Shown: positions 50,998 to 59,193 of the stretch, one piece after another
How positions within the stretch are numbered: the first letter of the stretch is position 1
Layout of the letters: each line of letters begins with the position of its first letter
Assembly (NCBI GenBank): GCA_902475855.1
Contig: CABSBF010000005.1
Location: forward strand, 3,677-67,676
DNA length: 64,000 nt
Direction: 5' to 3'
Source: an uncultured Eubacteriales bacterium
Lineage (GTDB): Bacteria > Bacillota > Clostridia > Oscillospirales > Oscillospiraceae
The notes under the pieces: model-generated
What the model saw: the letters and a program-made list of their open reading frames with translations, nothing else
Told to the model about the DNA's origin: nothing
Databases searched by the model: none
Made by a program: the position numbers and the translations under genes

Positions 50998-51534
50998 TTA
51001 GGCTTCTGCAGGGGCCTCTTCGGCGGCAGGAGCGGGGCCTTCCTTCTGCTGACGGATCTGGTCGAGGCAGAAGGCCAGTGCGGAGATCGGGGCGAGGAAC
51101 GTGCCGAGAACCTGAGCAATCAGCGCATCCTTGCTGGGCAGTTCGCCGAAGCCCTTGAGCTGATCGACGGACAGAACGGAACCTTCCACAAAGCCGCCCT
51201 TGATCTTCAGAGCGTCCTTGTTCTTCTTGGCAAATTCGCAGATGATGCGAGCCGGAGCAATGGGGTCACCGGTGGTGGTGGCGAGAGCAGTCGTGCCGTT
51301 GAGCAGCTCGTCGAACTCGGTGTAGCCGGCCTTGTTGGCGGCGAAACGAGTGAGCGTGTTCTTGACGACGGTGTATTCCACGCCAGCTTCACGGAACTGA
51401 TTGCGAAGCTCGGTATCCTTTGCGACAGTGATGCCCTTGTAGTCCACAAAAACAGCAGCGGTGGAACCCTGCAGCTTCTGCGTCAGTGCATCAACAATTG
51501 CCTTTTTGCTTTCGAGTACCTTGGTATTGGGCAA
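50998..51534 (-). CDS. rplJ: Ribosomal protein L10
   Basis: A 178-residue stalk base protein. Seen: the N-terminal region STAAVFVDYKGITVAKDTELRNQFREAGVEYTVVKNTL, which is the L10 signature, and an acidic Ala/Pro/Glu-rich tail. It begins with TTG (MPNTKVLESKK) after GGAGGTGA. Its leader is the L10-binding RNA used for feedback control. Confidence 0.98.
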   Translation of the reverse strand: MPNTKVLESKKAIVDALTQKLQGSTAAVFVDYKGITVAKDTELRNQFREAGVEYTVVKNTLTRFAANKAGYTEFDELLNGTTALATTTGDPIAPARIICEFAKKNKDALKIKGGFVEGSVLSVDQLKGFGELPSKDALIAQVLGTFLAPISALAFCLDQIRQQKEGPAPAAEEAPAEA

Positions 51535-51546
51535 TGTGTGTCACCT

Positions 51547-51668
51547 CCGAAAAAAATCCTCATGCCGATAAGACATGAGGACGCAAAAACATCATAAGTT
51601 TATGCAACCTCGGCAGGATTTGAACCGTTATGGCATAATGCCTCCTGCTGTCTCCGGCAACCTTGTCT
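51547..51668 (-). ncRNA. Ribosomal protein L10 leader with terminator
   Basis: The minus-strand leader contains AGACAGCAGGAGG and CTGCCGAGGTTGC segments typical of the L10 leader. A terminator follows: TCCTCATG/CATGAGGA (51557-51581) with T7 at 51550-51556, just before the rplJ ribosome site. Known: L10 (with L12) binds the leader and represses the operon. Confidence 0.88.
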
Positions 51669-51696
51669 ATTATAGCAGATAAGTTCGGTTTGTCAA
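51669..51696 (-). promoter_or_regulatory. rplJL promoter
   Basis: On the minus strand TTGACA (51691-51696), 16-bp spacer, TATAAT (51669-51674). Confidence 0.85.
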
Positions 51697-51776
51697 GGAT
51701 TTTTTGCGAAAAAATGGAGAGATTTGTTTGGAGTATCCTCCAATATATGGAAGGCAGAGGAATAGAAGATAAAGGA

Positions 51777-51805
51777 AAGGCAGCAGAGATACTCTCTGCT
51801 GCCTT
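51777..51805 (-). terminator. Terminator after the NlpC/P60 gene
   Basis: A perfect 13-bp stem AAGGCAGCAGAGA/TCTCTGCTGCCTT with a 3-base loop. Confidence 0.85.
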
Positions 51806-51817
51806 GACTTGATTGAA

Positions 51818-52816
51818 TTACTCTGCGATGCGGCGGGCACCGATGAAACGGCTTGCATAGCTGCCAGCCAGGTTGCTGATAACAACGCCGGTGGAAGAGT
51901 TCTGTGCATGGACGAACTGGCCGCCGCCGATGTACATACCAACGTGGGAAGCGGAAGAGCAGTAAACGAAGAAGATGAGGTCGCCGGGGCGAAGATCATC
52001 ATAGGAGACGGAGTAGCCATTGGCGAGCTGCGCCGTTGCGGTGCGGTTGATGCTGTAACCGAACTGACGCAGGATGTACTGCATGAAACCGGAGCAGTCA
52101 AAACCCGAGGGTGTCGTGCCGCCGTAGACATAGGGATAGCCGACAAACTTCTGCGCGTATGCGGAGAGCTGAGAGCCGATGCTCGAAGAGTCGTAAGAAA
52201 CGTCCTCGCTGGGTGCGGAAGAAGAGGAGGACGAGGAAGACGAAGAAGAGCTGCTGGAGCTGGAAGAGGAGGAACTGCTGGAAGAGGAAGAAGAGTAACC
52301 TCTGCCGGCGTAATTGGAATAGGGAACCTCCGTCAGGGAAACAAGGTCGCTGCGGACATAGCCGATCTGGCCATTGTACTTGACCTTGTACCAGCCGCAG
52401 TTGAAGCCGAATACAAAGACCTTTTCGCCGTCGCTTGCCTGATCAACAAGACTATTGGAAGTGGACGGGCCGCTGCGGATATTCACGAGGGAATAATCAA
52501 CGACAGCATAACCGAGATCGATATTCTCACGCTCCTTGACGCGCAGATAATCACCGCACATATAACCGGTCTTCAGGTTGTAAATGACCTTGTACCAGTC
52601 GCCTTCCTTGGAAACGATCACGACGTTTTCGCCGTTGTAAGCGGTGGTGATGATGCTCGTGTCAGTGGAAGCGCCTTCGCGCAGCCGCAGGCCGCCGTTT
52701 GCCTCGACGATGCCGATGCCTGTCTTAATTTCGGCGGCGTTTGCAGTGATGGCCAGTGCAGCAACTGCAACGACCAAAACGGCAAGAATCATGAGAACTC
52801 GATAGAACCGTTTCAT
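51818..52816 (-). CDS. Secreted NlpC/P60 peptidoglycan hydrolase with SH3 domains and poly-Ser linker
   Basis: A 332-residue cell-wall hydrolase. Seen: a signal peptide (to about residue 28, ANAAE), two bacterial SH3 domains (about 35-100 and 105-165), a run of 26 consecutive serines, and an NlpC/P60 domain. The catalytic Cys is in GFDCSGFMQYI and His in SASHVGMYIGGG. ATG 52816 follows GGAGG. The serine run is a flexible linker and, being made of mixed Ser codons, is less slippage-prone than a simple repeat. It is 31 bp downstream of a small gene and likely cotranscribed with it. Confidence 0.93.
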   Translation of the reverse strand: MKRFYRVLMILAVLVVAVAALAITANAAEIKTGIGIVEANGGLRLREGASTDTSIITTAYNGENVVIVSKEGDWYKVIYNLKTGYMCGDYLRVKERENIDLGYAVVDYSLVNIRSGPSTSNSLVDQASDGEKVFVFGFNCGWYKVKYNGQIGYVRSDLVSLTEVPYSNYAGRGYSSSSSSSSSSSSSSSSSSSSSSSSSSAPSEDVSYDSSSIGSQLSAYAQKFVGYPYVYGGTTPSGFDCSGFMQYILRQFGYSINRTATAQLANGYSVSYDDLRPGDLIFFVYCSSASHVGMYIGGGQFVHAQNSSTGVVISNLAGSYASRFIGARRIAE

Positions 52817-52847
52817 TATGTAACCTCCCAAAGTATAAATGCGGAAT

Positions 52848-53141
52848 TTATTTTGCGCTGTTCAGCGCACGCTCCAGCCACACACAGCCAACATCCAAAG
52901 CAGTGTAGAAGCCGTCTTTTTCGCTCTTTTTTACGACGCGGTCACGCGCCTTTACCGCAGGATCCGTCCGCTGAAGCTGAACGGAAACCTTGGTTGCAAG
53001 ATCAAGATCCTCCAATTTCTTGGATTCCAGAATCTGAAGCATGACGATGTACTCGTCTGCCATGGAGCCGTAATAGATCAAATTGTCCTTTCGCATCAGG
53101 GGATGACCCTTGTAGGTCAGGACTTCCTTCTGTTCCGACAT
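52848..53141 (-). CDS. Conserved small protein of unknown function
   Basis: A 97-residue cytoplasmic protein with no signal peptide or helix. The start at 53141 (MSEQKEVLTYKGHPLMR) has GGAGG at good spacing; the longer frame to 53177 does not. Seen: an N-terminal YKGHPLMRKDNLIYYGSM and a Lys/Glu/Asp-rich helix in the second half. I do not recognise it beyond a likely clostridial hypothetical family. A good promoter precedes it, and the NlpC/P60 gene follows on the same transcript. Confidence 0.75.
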   Translation of the reverse strand: MSEQKEVLTYKGHPLMRKDNLIYYGSMADEYIVMLQILESKKLEDLDLATKVSVQLQRTDPAVKARDRVVKKSEKDGFYTALDVGCVWLERALNSAK

Positions 53142-53167
53142 AGATACCTCCAATAAATTGTAACTGA

Positions 53168-53196
53168 ATTGTAACACATGGAAATCGAATTGTCAA
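53168..53196 (-). promoter_or_regulatory. Promoter of the small-protein/NlpC operon
   Basis: On the minus strand TTGACA (53191-53196), 17-bp spacer, TACAAT (53168-53173). Confidence 0.85.
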
Positions 53197-53362
53197 CACT
53201 TTTTCGCAATTTGCTACATCTTGTAGCAGTTCGGGAGCCGCTGCTCGTGAAAAACACCACAACTTGTGGGGCAGGGGATGGATTGGATGTTGTTTTGGGA
53301 GGTTGCAGAATATTTTTTGCTGAAAAAAGCGGGAAAAAGTGGAAAAAGTGCGGCAATAAAAC

Positions 53363-53388
53363 ACCGGGGCTTCCGCAGAAGCCCCGGT
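53363..53388 (-). terminator. ireB terminator
   Basis: A perfect 11-bp stem ACCGGGGCTTC/GAAGCCCCGGT with loop CGCA; the minus-strand side continues GTTTTATT. Confidence 0.85.
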
Positions 53389-53422
53389 TTGCCTTTCGTT
53401 GGGAGCGGCCCCGCGCGGCGCG

Positions 53423-53668
53423 TCAGTCAAACAGGTAGTGGCGCACCAGCTCCTGCAGGAGTTCATCCCGGTCGAGCTTGCAGATGAGGCTGCGAGCGTT
53501 ATTGTGGTTCGTGATATAGGTCGGATCTTCGGAGAGAAGATAGCCGACGATCTGGTTGATAGGATTGTAACCCTTCTCCGTCAGAGAGCGGTAGACTTCG
53601 GTCAGAATCCGCTTCATTTCCTCGGAGCCCTCCGCAGGGACGGTGAATTTTATGGTATTGTCGTCCAA
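53423..53668 (-). CDS. ireB: IreB family regulatory phosphoprotein (UPF0297)
   Basis: An 81-residue protein. Seen: the family sequence TIKFTVPAEGSEEMKRILTEVYRSL and the central NPINQIVGYLLSEDPTYITNHNNAR. Known: IreB is a phosphorylation target of the PASTA kinase IreK in enterococci and affects cephalosporin resistance. In many Firmicutes it is next to ruvX and a small zinc protein; those are not adjacent here. Confidence 0.95.
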   Translation of the reverse strand: MDDNTIKFTVPAEGSEEMKRILTEVYRSLTEKGYNPINQIVGYLLSEDPTYITNHNNARSLICKLDRDELLQELVRHYLFD

Positions 53669-53697
53669 AACGTCCGCCTCCTTTACATCTTTTCTTT

Positions 53698-53726
53698 ATC
53701 ATATACCATTTTGCGGGCAAAGTAAA
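53698..53726 (-). promoter_or_regulatory. ireB promoter
   Basis: On the minus strand TTTACT (53721-53726), 17-bp spacer, TATGAT (53698-53703). Confidence 0.6.
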
Positions 53727-53799
53727 GCAAAAAACGTGAACAAATTGGAAACTTTACGGAGAGTTCACGGATCTTCCGGAAAGGACGTCCACCCGTAGA

Positions 53800-56187
53800 T
53801 CAGCGAAGCTTTGCGTCCAGCTCGCTTTCAAGACGGGCGAGCACGGCAGAGATCACACCGTCGGAGTCCGCATCGGTGAGGGTGCGGTTGTCAGCGCGGA
53901 GTGTCAGACTGAAGGCAACACTCTTCTTCCCGTCGGCGATACCCTTGCCGCGATAGATGTCAAAGAGCTTCACCTGCCGCAGCAGCTTGCCCCCGGCCTT
54001 GCGGATGCAGGCTTCCAGCGCTGCAACAGTCACGGCCTCGCTGCACACAACGGCGATGTCGCGCGAAACCGCGGGATACTTGGGCAGCGGCGTGTAGGTC
54101 TTCTCGGGCAGCTCCAGCGCGGACAGTGCAGTAAAGTCCAGCTCGGCGGCGTAGATCTCGGCGTCGATGCCATAGTTCTTCGCAACCAGAGGATGCACCT
54201 GCCCGAAAACGCCGACGTCCTTGCCGTCGATTGTGATGCGGGCGCAGCGGCCGGGATGGTAGCTGGGGTTGTCGCGCTCGGCGGAATACTCCGCGGCGCG
54301 GACGTTCATGCCGCGCAGTATGGCTTCGATCTCGCCCTTGAGGGAGAAGAAATCCTCGTTTTCGCCGTAGGTGCCGAGCACCAGGTGCTTCGGCTCATCG
54401 GGAAGCGTCCGGCCTTCTTGCGGCAGGTAGACCTTCGCCAGCTCGTAGAGTTTGACGGCGGCGTTGTGATAGGCATTATTGCGCGCAAGGATTGCCAGCA
54501 TGGAGGGCAGCGCGATCGTGCGCATGATGGAGGCGTCCTCGCCCAGAGGGTTCTGGATACGCAGCGTCTTGCGCAGGGGAGAATCCTCCGGCAGACGGAT
54601 CATATCAAAAATGGACGGGGAAACAAAGGAATAGGTCAGAATCTCACTGTAGCCCAGCGCACGGCACAGGGAGCCGGTTGTGTTTTCCAGAACCATGGTG
54701 CCGGTGTAGCCGCCCTCGGCAGTCGCACTGCGGAAGGCCGTGGTGGGAATGTTGTTGTAGCCGTACAGACGGCCGACCTCCTCCGCGATATCCGCAGTCA
54801 TGACCAGATCGGGACGCCAGGAGGGAATCTTGATTTCGCGGCCGTCAACCTCGATTTCCAGACGGTTGAGGTATTTGACCATGTCCGCTTCTGAGATGTC
54901 CGTGCCAAGCAGGGCGTTGATGCGCTCCGGCTCCAGCGTGACCGTACGCGGCTGAGGGACCTCATTCAGCACGTCGATCATGCCGTCCAGCACCTCGCCG
55001 GCACCCAGCAGCTCGACCAGCTCGCAGGCGCGGTTGACAGCGGGAACGGTCAGCAGAGGATCAATGTTCTTTTCAAATTTGCCGGAGGCTTCCGTGCGCA
55101 AACCGAGCGCAAGCGCAGTCTGGCGGATGGAGGTGCCGTCGAAGTTCGCAGATTCAAAGACGACATCCGTGGTGTCTGCGACGATCTCGCTGTTTTCGCC
55201 GCCCATGATGCCCGCAAGACCGATGGGCTTTTCGCCGTCGGCGATGACCAGTATACCGGGCTTGAGGGGACGGACGGTGCCGTCAAGCGTGGTCAGGCTT
55301 TCTCCCTCGACGCTTTCGCGGACGACGATCCTTCCGGAGCCGACATAGCGGTAGTCAAAGGCGTGCATCGGCTGGCCGTATTCCAGCATGACGTAGTTCG
55401 TGATGTCTACGATGTTGTTGATGGGGCGCACGCCATTGGCACGCAGGCGCTGCCGCAGCCACTTGGGGGAGGGGCCGATCTTGACATTGCGCACCATGCG
55501 CGCGGTATAGCGGCGGCAGAGTTTCTCGGCCGGGACTTCCACGTCCAGCAGCTCCATAAGGCTGCCCTCCGCTCCGCCGCGCACGACCGGCTCGTGGTGC
55601 TTCATGGGTCTATCGAAGGCGGCAGCCGCCTCGCGCGCAAGACCGATGATGGAATAGCAGTCCGGCCGGTTGTTTGTAATTTCAAAATCCACGACGGTGT
55701 CATCGTTGCCGATGACGAGGTTGATGTCATCGCCGGGCTTGCACTCTTCCTGTAAAATCCAGATGCCGTCCTCAATGGCATAAGGAAAGTCGTTGAGGGT
55801 CAGACCCAGCTCCTTCAGGGAGCACAGCATACCGTTTGACGGCTCGCCGCGCAGTTTGCCTTTGGTGATATGAATGCCGCCGGGGAGCCAGGAGTTATGC
55901 AGTGCGGCCGGAACGAGATCGCCCTCGCGGACATTCTGTGCGCCGGTGACAATTTGTACGGGCTCCTCCCTGCCAACGTCCACCTGACACACCCACATGT
56001 GGTCGGAGTTGGTGTGGCGGACGATGGAGAGAACCTTACCGACGACCACGTTTTTGATCTCGGCGTCCATGCGCTCGTAGGTTTCCACCTTCTGGCCGGC
56101 GACGGTCATGGTTTCTACAAATTCCTTATCGGATACGTTTGAGAGGTCAACAAATTCTTCGTTGAGCCATTTTCTGTTTAACTTCAT
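53800..56187 (-). CDS. pheT: Phenylalanyl-tRNA synthetase beta chain
   Basis: A 795-residue subunit of the alpha2-beta2 enzyme charging tRNA-Phe. Seen: the N-terminal tRNA-binding (EMAP-like) domain (VGKVLSIVRHTNSDHMWVCQVD), the B3/4 editing domain, B5, the catalytic-like core, and a C-terminal anticodon-binding FDX-ACB domain (YPAVSRDIAVV). Full length for the family. It follows pheS by 12 bp and is controlled by the same T-box. Confidence 0.98.
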   Translation of the reverse strand: MKLNRKWLNEEFVDLSNVSDKEFVETMTVAGQKVETYERMDAEIKNVVVGKVLSIVRHTNSDHMWVCQVDVGREEPVQIVTGAQNVREGDLVPAALHNSWLPGGIHITKGKLRGEPSNGMLCSLKELGLTLNDFPYAIEDGIWILQEECKPGDDINLVIGNDDTVVDFEITNNRPDCYSIIGLAREAAAAFDRPMKHHEPVVRGGAEGSLMELLDVEVPAEKLCRRYTARMVRNVKIGPSPKWLRQRLRANGVRPINNIVDITNYVMLEYGQPMHAFDYRYVGSGRIVVRESVEGESLTTLDGTVRPLKPGILVIADGEKPIGLAGIMGGENSEIVADTTDVVFESANFDGTSIRQTALALGLRTEASGKFEKNIDPLLTVPAVNRACELVELLGAGEVLDGMIDVLNEVPQPRTVTLEPERINALLGTDISEADMVKYLNRLEIEVDGREIKIPSWRPDLVMTADIAEEVGRLYGYNNIPTTAFRSATAEGGYTGTMVLENTTGSLCRALGYSEILTYSFVSPSIFDMIRLPEDSPLRKTLRIQNPLGEDASIMRTIALPSMLAILARNNAYHNAAVKLYELAKVYLPQEGRTLPDEPKHLVLGTYGENEDFFSLKGEIEAILRGMNVRAAEYSAERDNPSYHPGRCARITIDGKDVGVFGQVHPLVAKNYGIDAEIYAAELDFTALSALELPEKTYTPLPKYPAVSRDIAVVCSEAVTVAALEACIRKAGGKLLRQVKLFDIYRGKGIADGKKSVAFSLTLRADNRTLTDADSDGVISAVLARLESELDAKLR

Positions 56188-56199
56188 TGCTGCACCTCC

Positions 56200-57243
56200 T
56201 TAGAATTGAGACAGGAAACGGATATCATTGTCGAAGATCAGACGCAGATCATTGAAGCGCAGGCGGCCCATGGCCATGCGCTCCAGACCAATACCGAAGG
56301 CAAAGCCGGAATACTTCTTCGAATCAATGCCGCAGCCCTCAAGCACCTTCGGATGCACCATGCCGGCGCCCAGCAGCTCGATCCAGCCCTCGCCGTGGCA
56401 GGTGGAGCAGACCTGTCCGCCCGCTTCGCCCGTGCCGTGGCACTTGAAGCACTGCATATCGACCTCACAGCTCGGCTCAGTGAAGGGGAAATGGTGCGGA
56501 CGGAAGCGGACGACGGCATCTTCGCCGTACAGCCGCTTGATCAGTGTTTCCAGTGCACCCTTGAGGTCGCCCATGGTGATGCCCTCGTCCACAACCAGAC
56601 CTTCGATCTGGTGGAACATGGGGGAATGCGTTGCGTCGGCCTCATCCTTGCGGAACACGCGGCCCGGAGCAAGTATCCGGATGGGCGGCTTCTGGCTTTC
56701 CATGACGCGGATCTGAATGGGACTGGTCTGCGTGCGCAGCAGAACCTCGTCGTTATCGTCAAAATAGAAGGTATCCGAGCGGTCGCGGGAGGGATGCCCT
56801 TCCTCGATGTTCAGACGGGTGAAGTTATAGGCGGCCTCCTCAACCTCCGGACCGTCAACAATCTGATAGCCCATACCGATGAAGATCTCCTTGACCTCCT
56901 GCAAGACCTTGTTCATGGGATGCTGGTGGCCCATTTCAATCTCCTTGCCGGGGATGGTCACGTCCACGGCTTCCGCTGCCAGCTTTTCCTCCAACGCGGC
57001 AGCAGCCAGCTCGGCTTTGCGCTCTTCCAGTTTTTCCTCCAGCGCGGCACGCACGCTGTTGGCAAGCTGACCCATGACAGGGCGCTCCTCCGCAGAAAGC
57101 TTTCCCATCTGTTTCAGAAGTGCGGTCAGCTCACCCTTTTTGCCCAGCACACGGACACGCACGGCGTCCAGGGAGACATTATCCAGCGCGGCGTGGATGT
57201 CCGACAGAGTCTGGGTTTTGATTCTTTCGAGTTGTTCTCTCAT
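56200..57243 (-). CDS. pheS: Phenylalanyl-tRNA synthetase alpha chain
   Basis: A 347-residue catalytic subunit. Seen: an N-terminal coiled coil, then class II motifs including HPMNKVLQEVKEIFIGMGYQ, motif 2 VFRKDEADATHSPMFHQIEG and motif 3 GFAFGIGLERMAM. The inserted CxxC-x-CxxC stretch (CFKCHGTGEAGGQVCSTCHG) is zinc-ribbon-like and found in some bacterial PheS proteins. Starts the pheST operon after a T-box leader. Confidence 0.98.
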   Translation of the reverse strand: MREQLERIKTQTLSDIHAALDNVSLDAVRVRVLGKKGELTALLKQMGKLSAEERPVMGQLANSVRAALEEKLEERKAELAAAALEEKLAAEAVDVTIPGKEIEMGHQHPMNKVLQEVKEIFIGMGYQIVDGPEVEEAAYNFTRLNIEEGHPSRDRSDTFYFDDNDEVLLRTQTSPIQIRVMESQKPPIRILAPGRVFRKDEADATHSPMFHQIEGLVVDEGITMGDLKGALETLIKRLYGEDAVVRFRPHHFPFTEPSCEVDMQCFKCHGTGEAGGQVCSTCHGEGWIELLGAGMVHPKVLEGCGIDSKKYSGFAFGIGLERMAMGRLRFNDLRLIFDNDIRFLSQF

Positions 57244-57364
57244 ACCTGATCTCCTTAATTCCTAGATTTCCTTGTATTCTGTTGCCTTTTTAAGAACCTT
57301 TGAATCAAACTACAGGACTGGATGGCGAAGATCAGCCATCCGCCGCAGGGGGATTTATTCAGAG

Positions 57365-57622
57365 ACTCCTAAAAAAGAAAAAGCCCTTCGCCCAACTGGG
57401 GACGAAAGACCATGCTTCCGCGGTACCACCCGCAATTCGCTGCAAACACAGCGCGCTCCTGCCGGTAACGGGGCGATCCGTCCGGGCCTACTTTACTGTT
57501 CAGCCGGAAGCTCACGGGAGAAAGCCTGCACTGCGGTTCGGCGGACGGTTTCAGCAATTCGTCCTCTCTGTAGCCGATGCTTCGCAGCCGGCGGCCCGGT
57601 CAAAGCCTGTTTCAATATTGCC
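57365..57622 (-). ncRNA. T-box leader of pheST
   Basis: The minus-strand leader contains the T-box core GGGTGGTACCGCG (about 57419-57432). Upstream stem elements AGGACGAATTGCTGAAACCGT and AGTAAAGTAGG are present, and a terminator CTTTCG-CCC/GGG-CGAAGG with a long T-rich tail lies at 57370-57409. Known: uncharged tRNA binding to the T-box favours the antiterminator. The specifier codon is expected to be Phe; I could not fix it by eye. Confidence 0.9.
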
Positions 57623-57627
57623 CGATT

Positions 57628-57656
57628 ATTCTAGCACACAAAAGGGACGGATGCAA
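57628..57656 (-). promoter_or_regulatory. pheST promoter
   Basis: On the minus strand TTGCAT (57651-57656), 17-bp spacer, TAGAAT (57628-57633). Confidence 0.8.
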
Positions 57657-57673
57657 GCGCTTCGGCAAAAATC

Positions 57674-57701
57674 TTGACTATTTTTCCGAAAAGCATATAA
57701 T
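57674..57701 (+). promoter_or_regulatory. nnrD operon promoter
   Basis: TTGACT (57674-57679), 16-bp spacer, TATAAT (57696-57701), about 25 bp before the start codon. It is divergent from and close to the pheST promoter. Confidence 0.8.
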
Positions 57702-57726
57702 AAAAGCAAAAAGGGGGGCGGGAAAT

Positions 57727-58599
57727 ATGGCGAGGATTTTGGTCAGAGCGCCGCTGCGCGAGGTCAGTGCGCAGACGCTGCGGCGCTGGCTTCCCACGCG
57801 GCCGCGCAATGCGCACAAGGGGAATTGCGGCAAGGTTCTGCTGCTCTGCGGCGCAGCAGGCTATACCGGCGCGCCTGCACTGGCGGCCGGAGGCGCGCTG
57901 CGCACAGGCGCGGGGCTTGTTTTTCTCGGCGTGGCGGAGCCGGTCTATCCCATTGTGGCGGCGAAGTTGGACGAGCCCGTCATCTTTCCTCTTCCGGCAA
58001 AGGACGGAATGCTCTGCGAGGCGGCGATCCCGGAAATTCTCTCGCGGCTTTCCGGCTGCGATGCCTGCCTGATTGGCTGCGGTCTTGGACGGAGCCAAGG
58101 GACATTTGCGGTCGTCCGTGCGGTGCTGGAGCACGCAAAATGCCCGGTTGTTGTGGATGCAGATGGCATAAACGTGCTGCAAGGGCATATAGATGTATTG
58201 CGCGGTGCGGCTTGTCCGGTCATTCTGACGCCCCATGACGGGGAGTTTCTCCGCCTCGGCGGGGTTCTGGCGGGCAGAAACCGGGTGCAGGCGGCGCGCG
58301 AGCTTTTCCAGGCGACCGGGGCGACCATTCTTTTGAAGGGACATCGTAGTATCATCTATGGTGCTGATGGGTGTTATGTCAATCGAACAGGCAACCCGGG
58401 CATGGCTACCGGCGGAAGCGGCGATGTGCTGTCCGGTGTGATCGTGTCCCTGCTGGGGCAGGGACTGACACCCGTGCAGGCCGCGGCAGCGGGCGCATGG
58501 CTGCATGGCGCAGCGGGCGACCGCTGTGCAAAACGACTGGGGGAGCGCGGGCTGCTGCCAACGGATCTTCTGGAGGAGCTGCCGCGACTACTGAAATAG
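57727..58599 (+). CDS. nnrD: ADP-dependent NAD(P)H-hydrate dehydratase
   Basis: A 290-residue repair enzyme of the ribokinase-like fold that converts damaged NAD(P)H hydrate back to NAD(P)H. Seen: HKGNCGKVLLLCGAAGYTGAPALA, the TPHDGEFLRL motif and the GNPGMATGGSGDVLSGV signature near the active site. The start is ATG 57727 with a GGGGGG-type ribosome site; frame extension upstream is non-coding. Many bacteria fuse this to an NnrE epimerase; here the epimerase domain is absent. Usual length for the stand-alone form. Confidence 0.93.
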   Translation: MARILVRAPLREVSAQTLRRWLPTRPRNAHKGNCGKVLLLCGAAGYTGAPALAAGGALRTGAGLVFLGVAEPVYPIVAAKLDEPVIFPLPAKDGMLCEAAIPEILSRLSGCDACLIGCGLGRSQGTFAVVRAVLEHAKCPVVVDADGINVLQGHIDVLRGAACPVILTPHDGEFLRLGGVLAGRNRVQAARELFQATGATILLKGHRSIIYGADGCYVNRTGNPGMATGGSGDVLSGVIVSLLGQGLTPVQAAAAGAWLHGAAGDRCAKRLGERGLLPTDLLEELPRLLK

Positions 58600-58610
58600 G
58601 ATGTGGTTCC

Positions 58611-59180
58611 TTGCGCCGGTTTGCAGCGATTTTTCTTTTTATTATTATAATAGTAGGTACTGCTCTGACGGGCTGCGCTTCGGAAAAAGAAACGCTTTCA
58701 CCTGCTATCGAATTCCGCGCCGCGGCAGCGCGGGGAGGATGTAGCTTTCACGCGGTGGTACAGGCCAATCTGGGAGAGACGGCGGCCTGTTTCGCTATGG
58801 ACTGTGACGCGGCGCCGGACGGCGCGGTCACTCTGACTGTAACAGAACCGGAAACCCTCTCCGGCATCACCGCACGCGTCGCGGCGGAAACGGGACAGCT
58901 CACCTTTGACGGTCTGGCTCTGGATTTCGGTCTGCTGGCCAACGGCAATGTCGTCCCGGCAGCAGCGCCGGCGATCGTCGCAGACTGCTGGCTGCGGCAG
59001 TATATTTCCTCTGCCGGACAGGAGAAAGAATACTACCGCGTGACCTACGAACGGGATTTTGACGAAAAAAAGCTCTTCGTGGATACATGGTTTGAAAACG
59101 CGGTACCAATTTGCGCGGAAGTGTGCTATAATGGTCAGCGTATTCTGAAATTGCAGATCACAGATTTTACTTTGAAATAA
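58611..59180 (+). CDS. Lipoprotein of unknown function, TTG start
   Basis: A 189-residue lipoprotein. Seen: signal peptide and lipobox ALTGCAS near residue 20, then a mixed beta domain (TLTVTEPETLSGITARV, KLFVDTWFENAVPICAEVCYNGQRIL). In this frame the only sensible start is TTG 58611, seven bases after AGGATG; upstream codons overlap nnrD. It is 11 bp downstream of nnrD and 13 bp upstream of alr, so all three are probably one operon. I do not recognise a family with certainty. Confidence 0.75.
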   Translation: MRRFAAIFLFIIIIVGTALTGCASEKETLSPAIEFRAAAARGGCSFHAVVQANLGETAACFAMDCDAAPDGAVTLTVTEPETLSGITARVAAETGQLTFDGLALDFGLLANGNVVPAAAPAIVADCWLRQYISSAGQEKEYYRVTYERDFDEKKLFVDTWFENAVPICAEVCYNGQRILKLQITDFTLK

Positions 59181-59193
59181 CGGACGATGACAT

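Noticed and set aside
52205..52300. Possible simple-sequence (phase-variable) repeat in the NlpC/P60 gene
   Set aside because: The serine run uses mixed codons rather than one repeated unit, so slippage is not expected.
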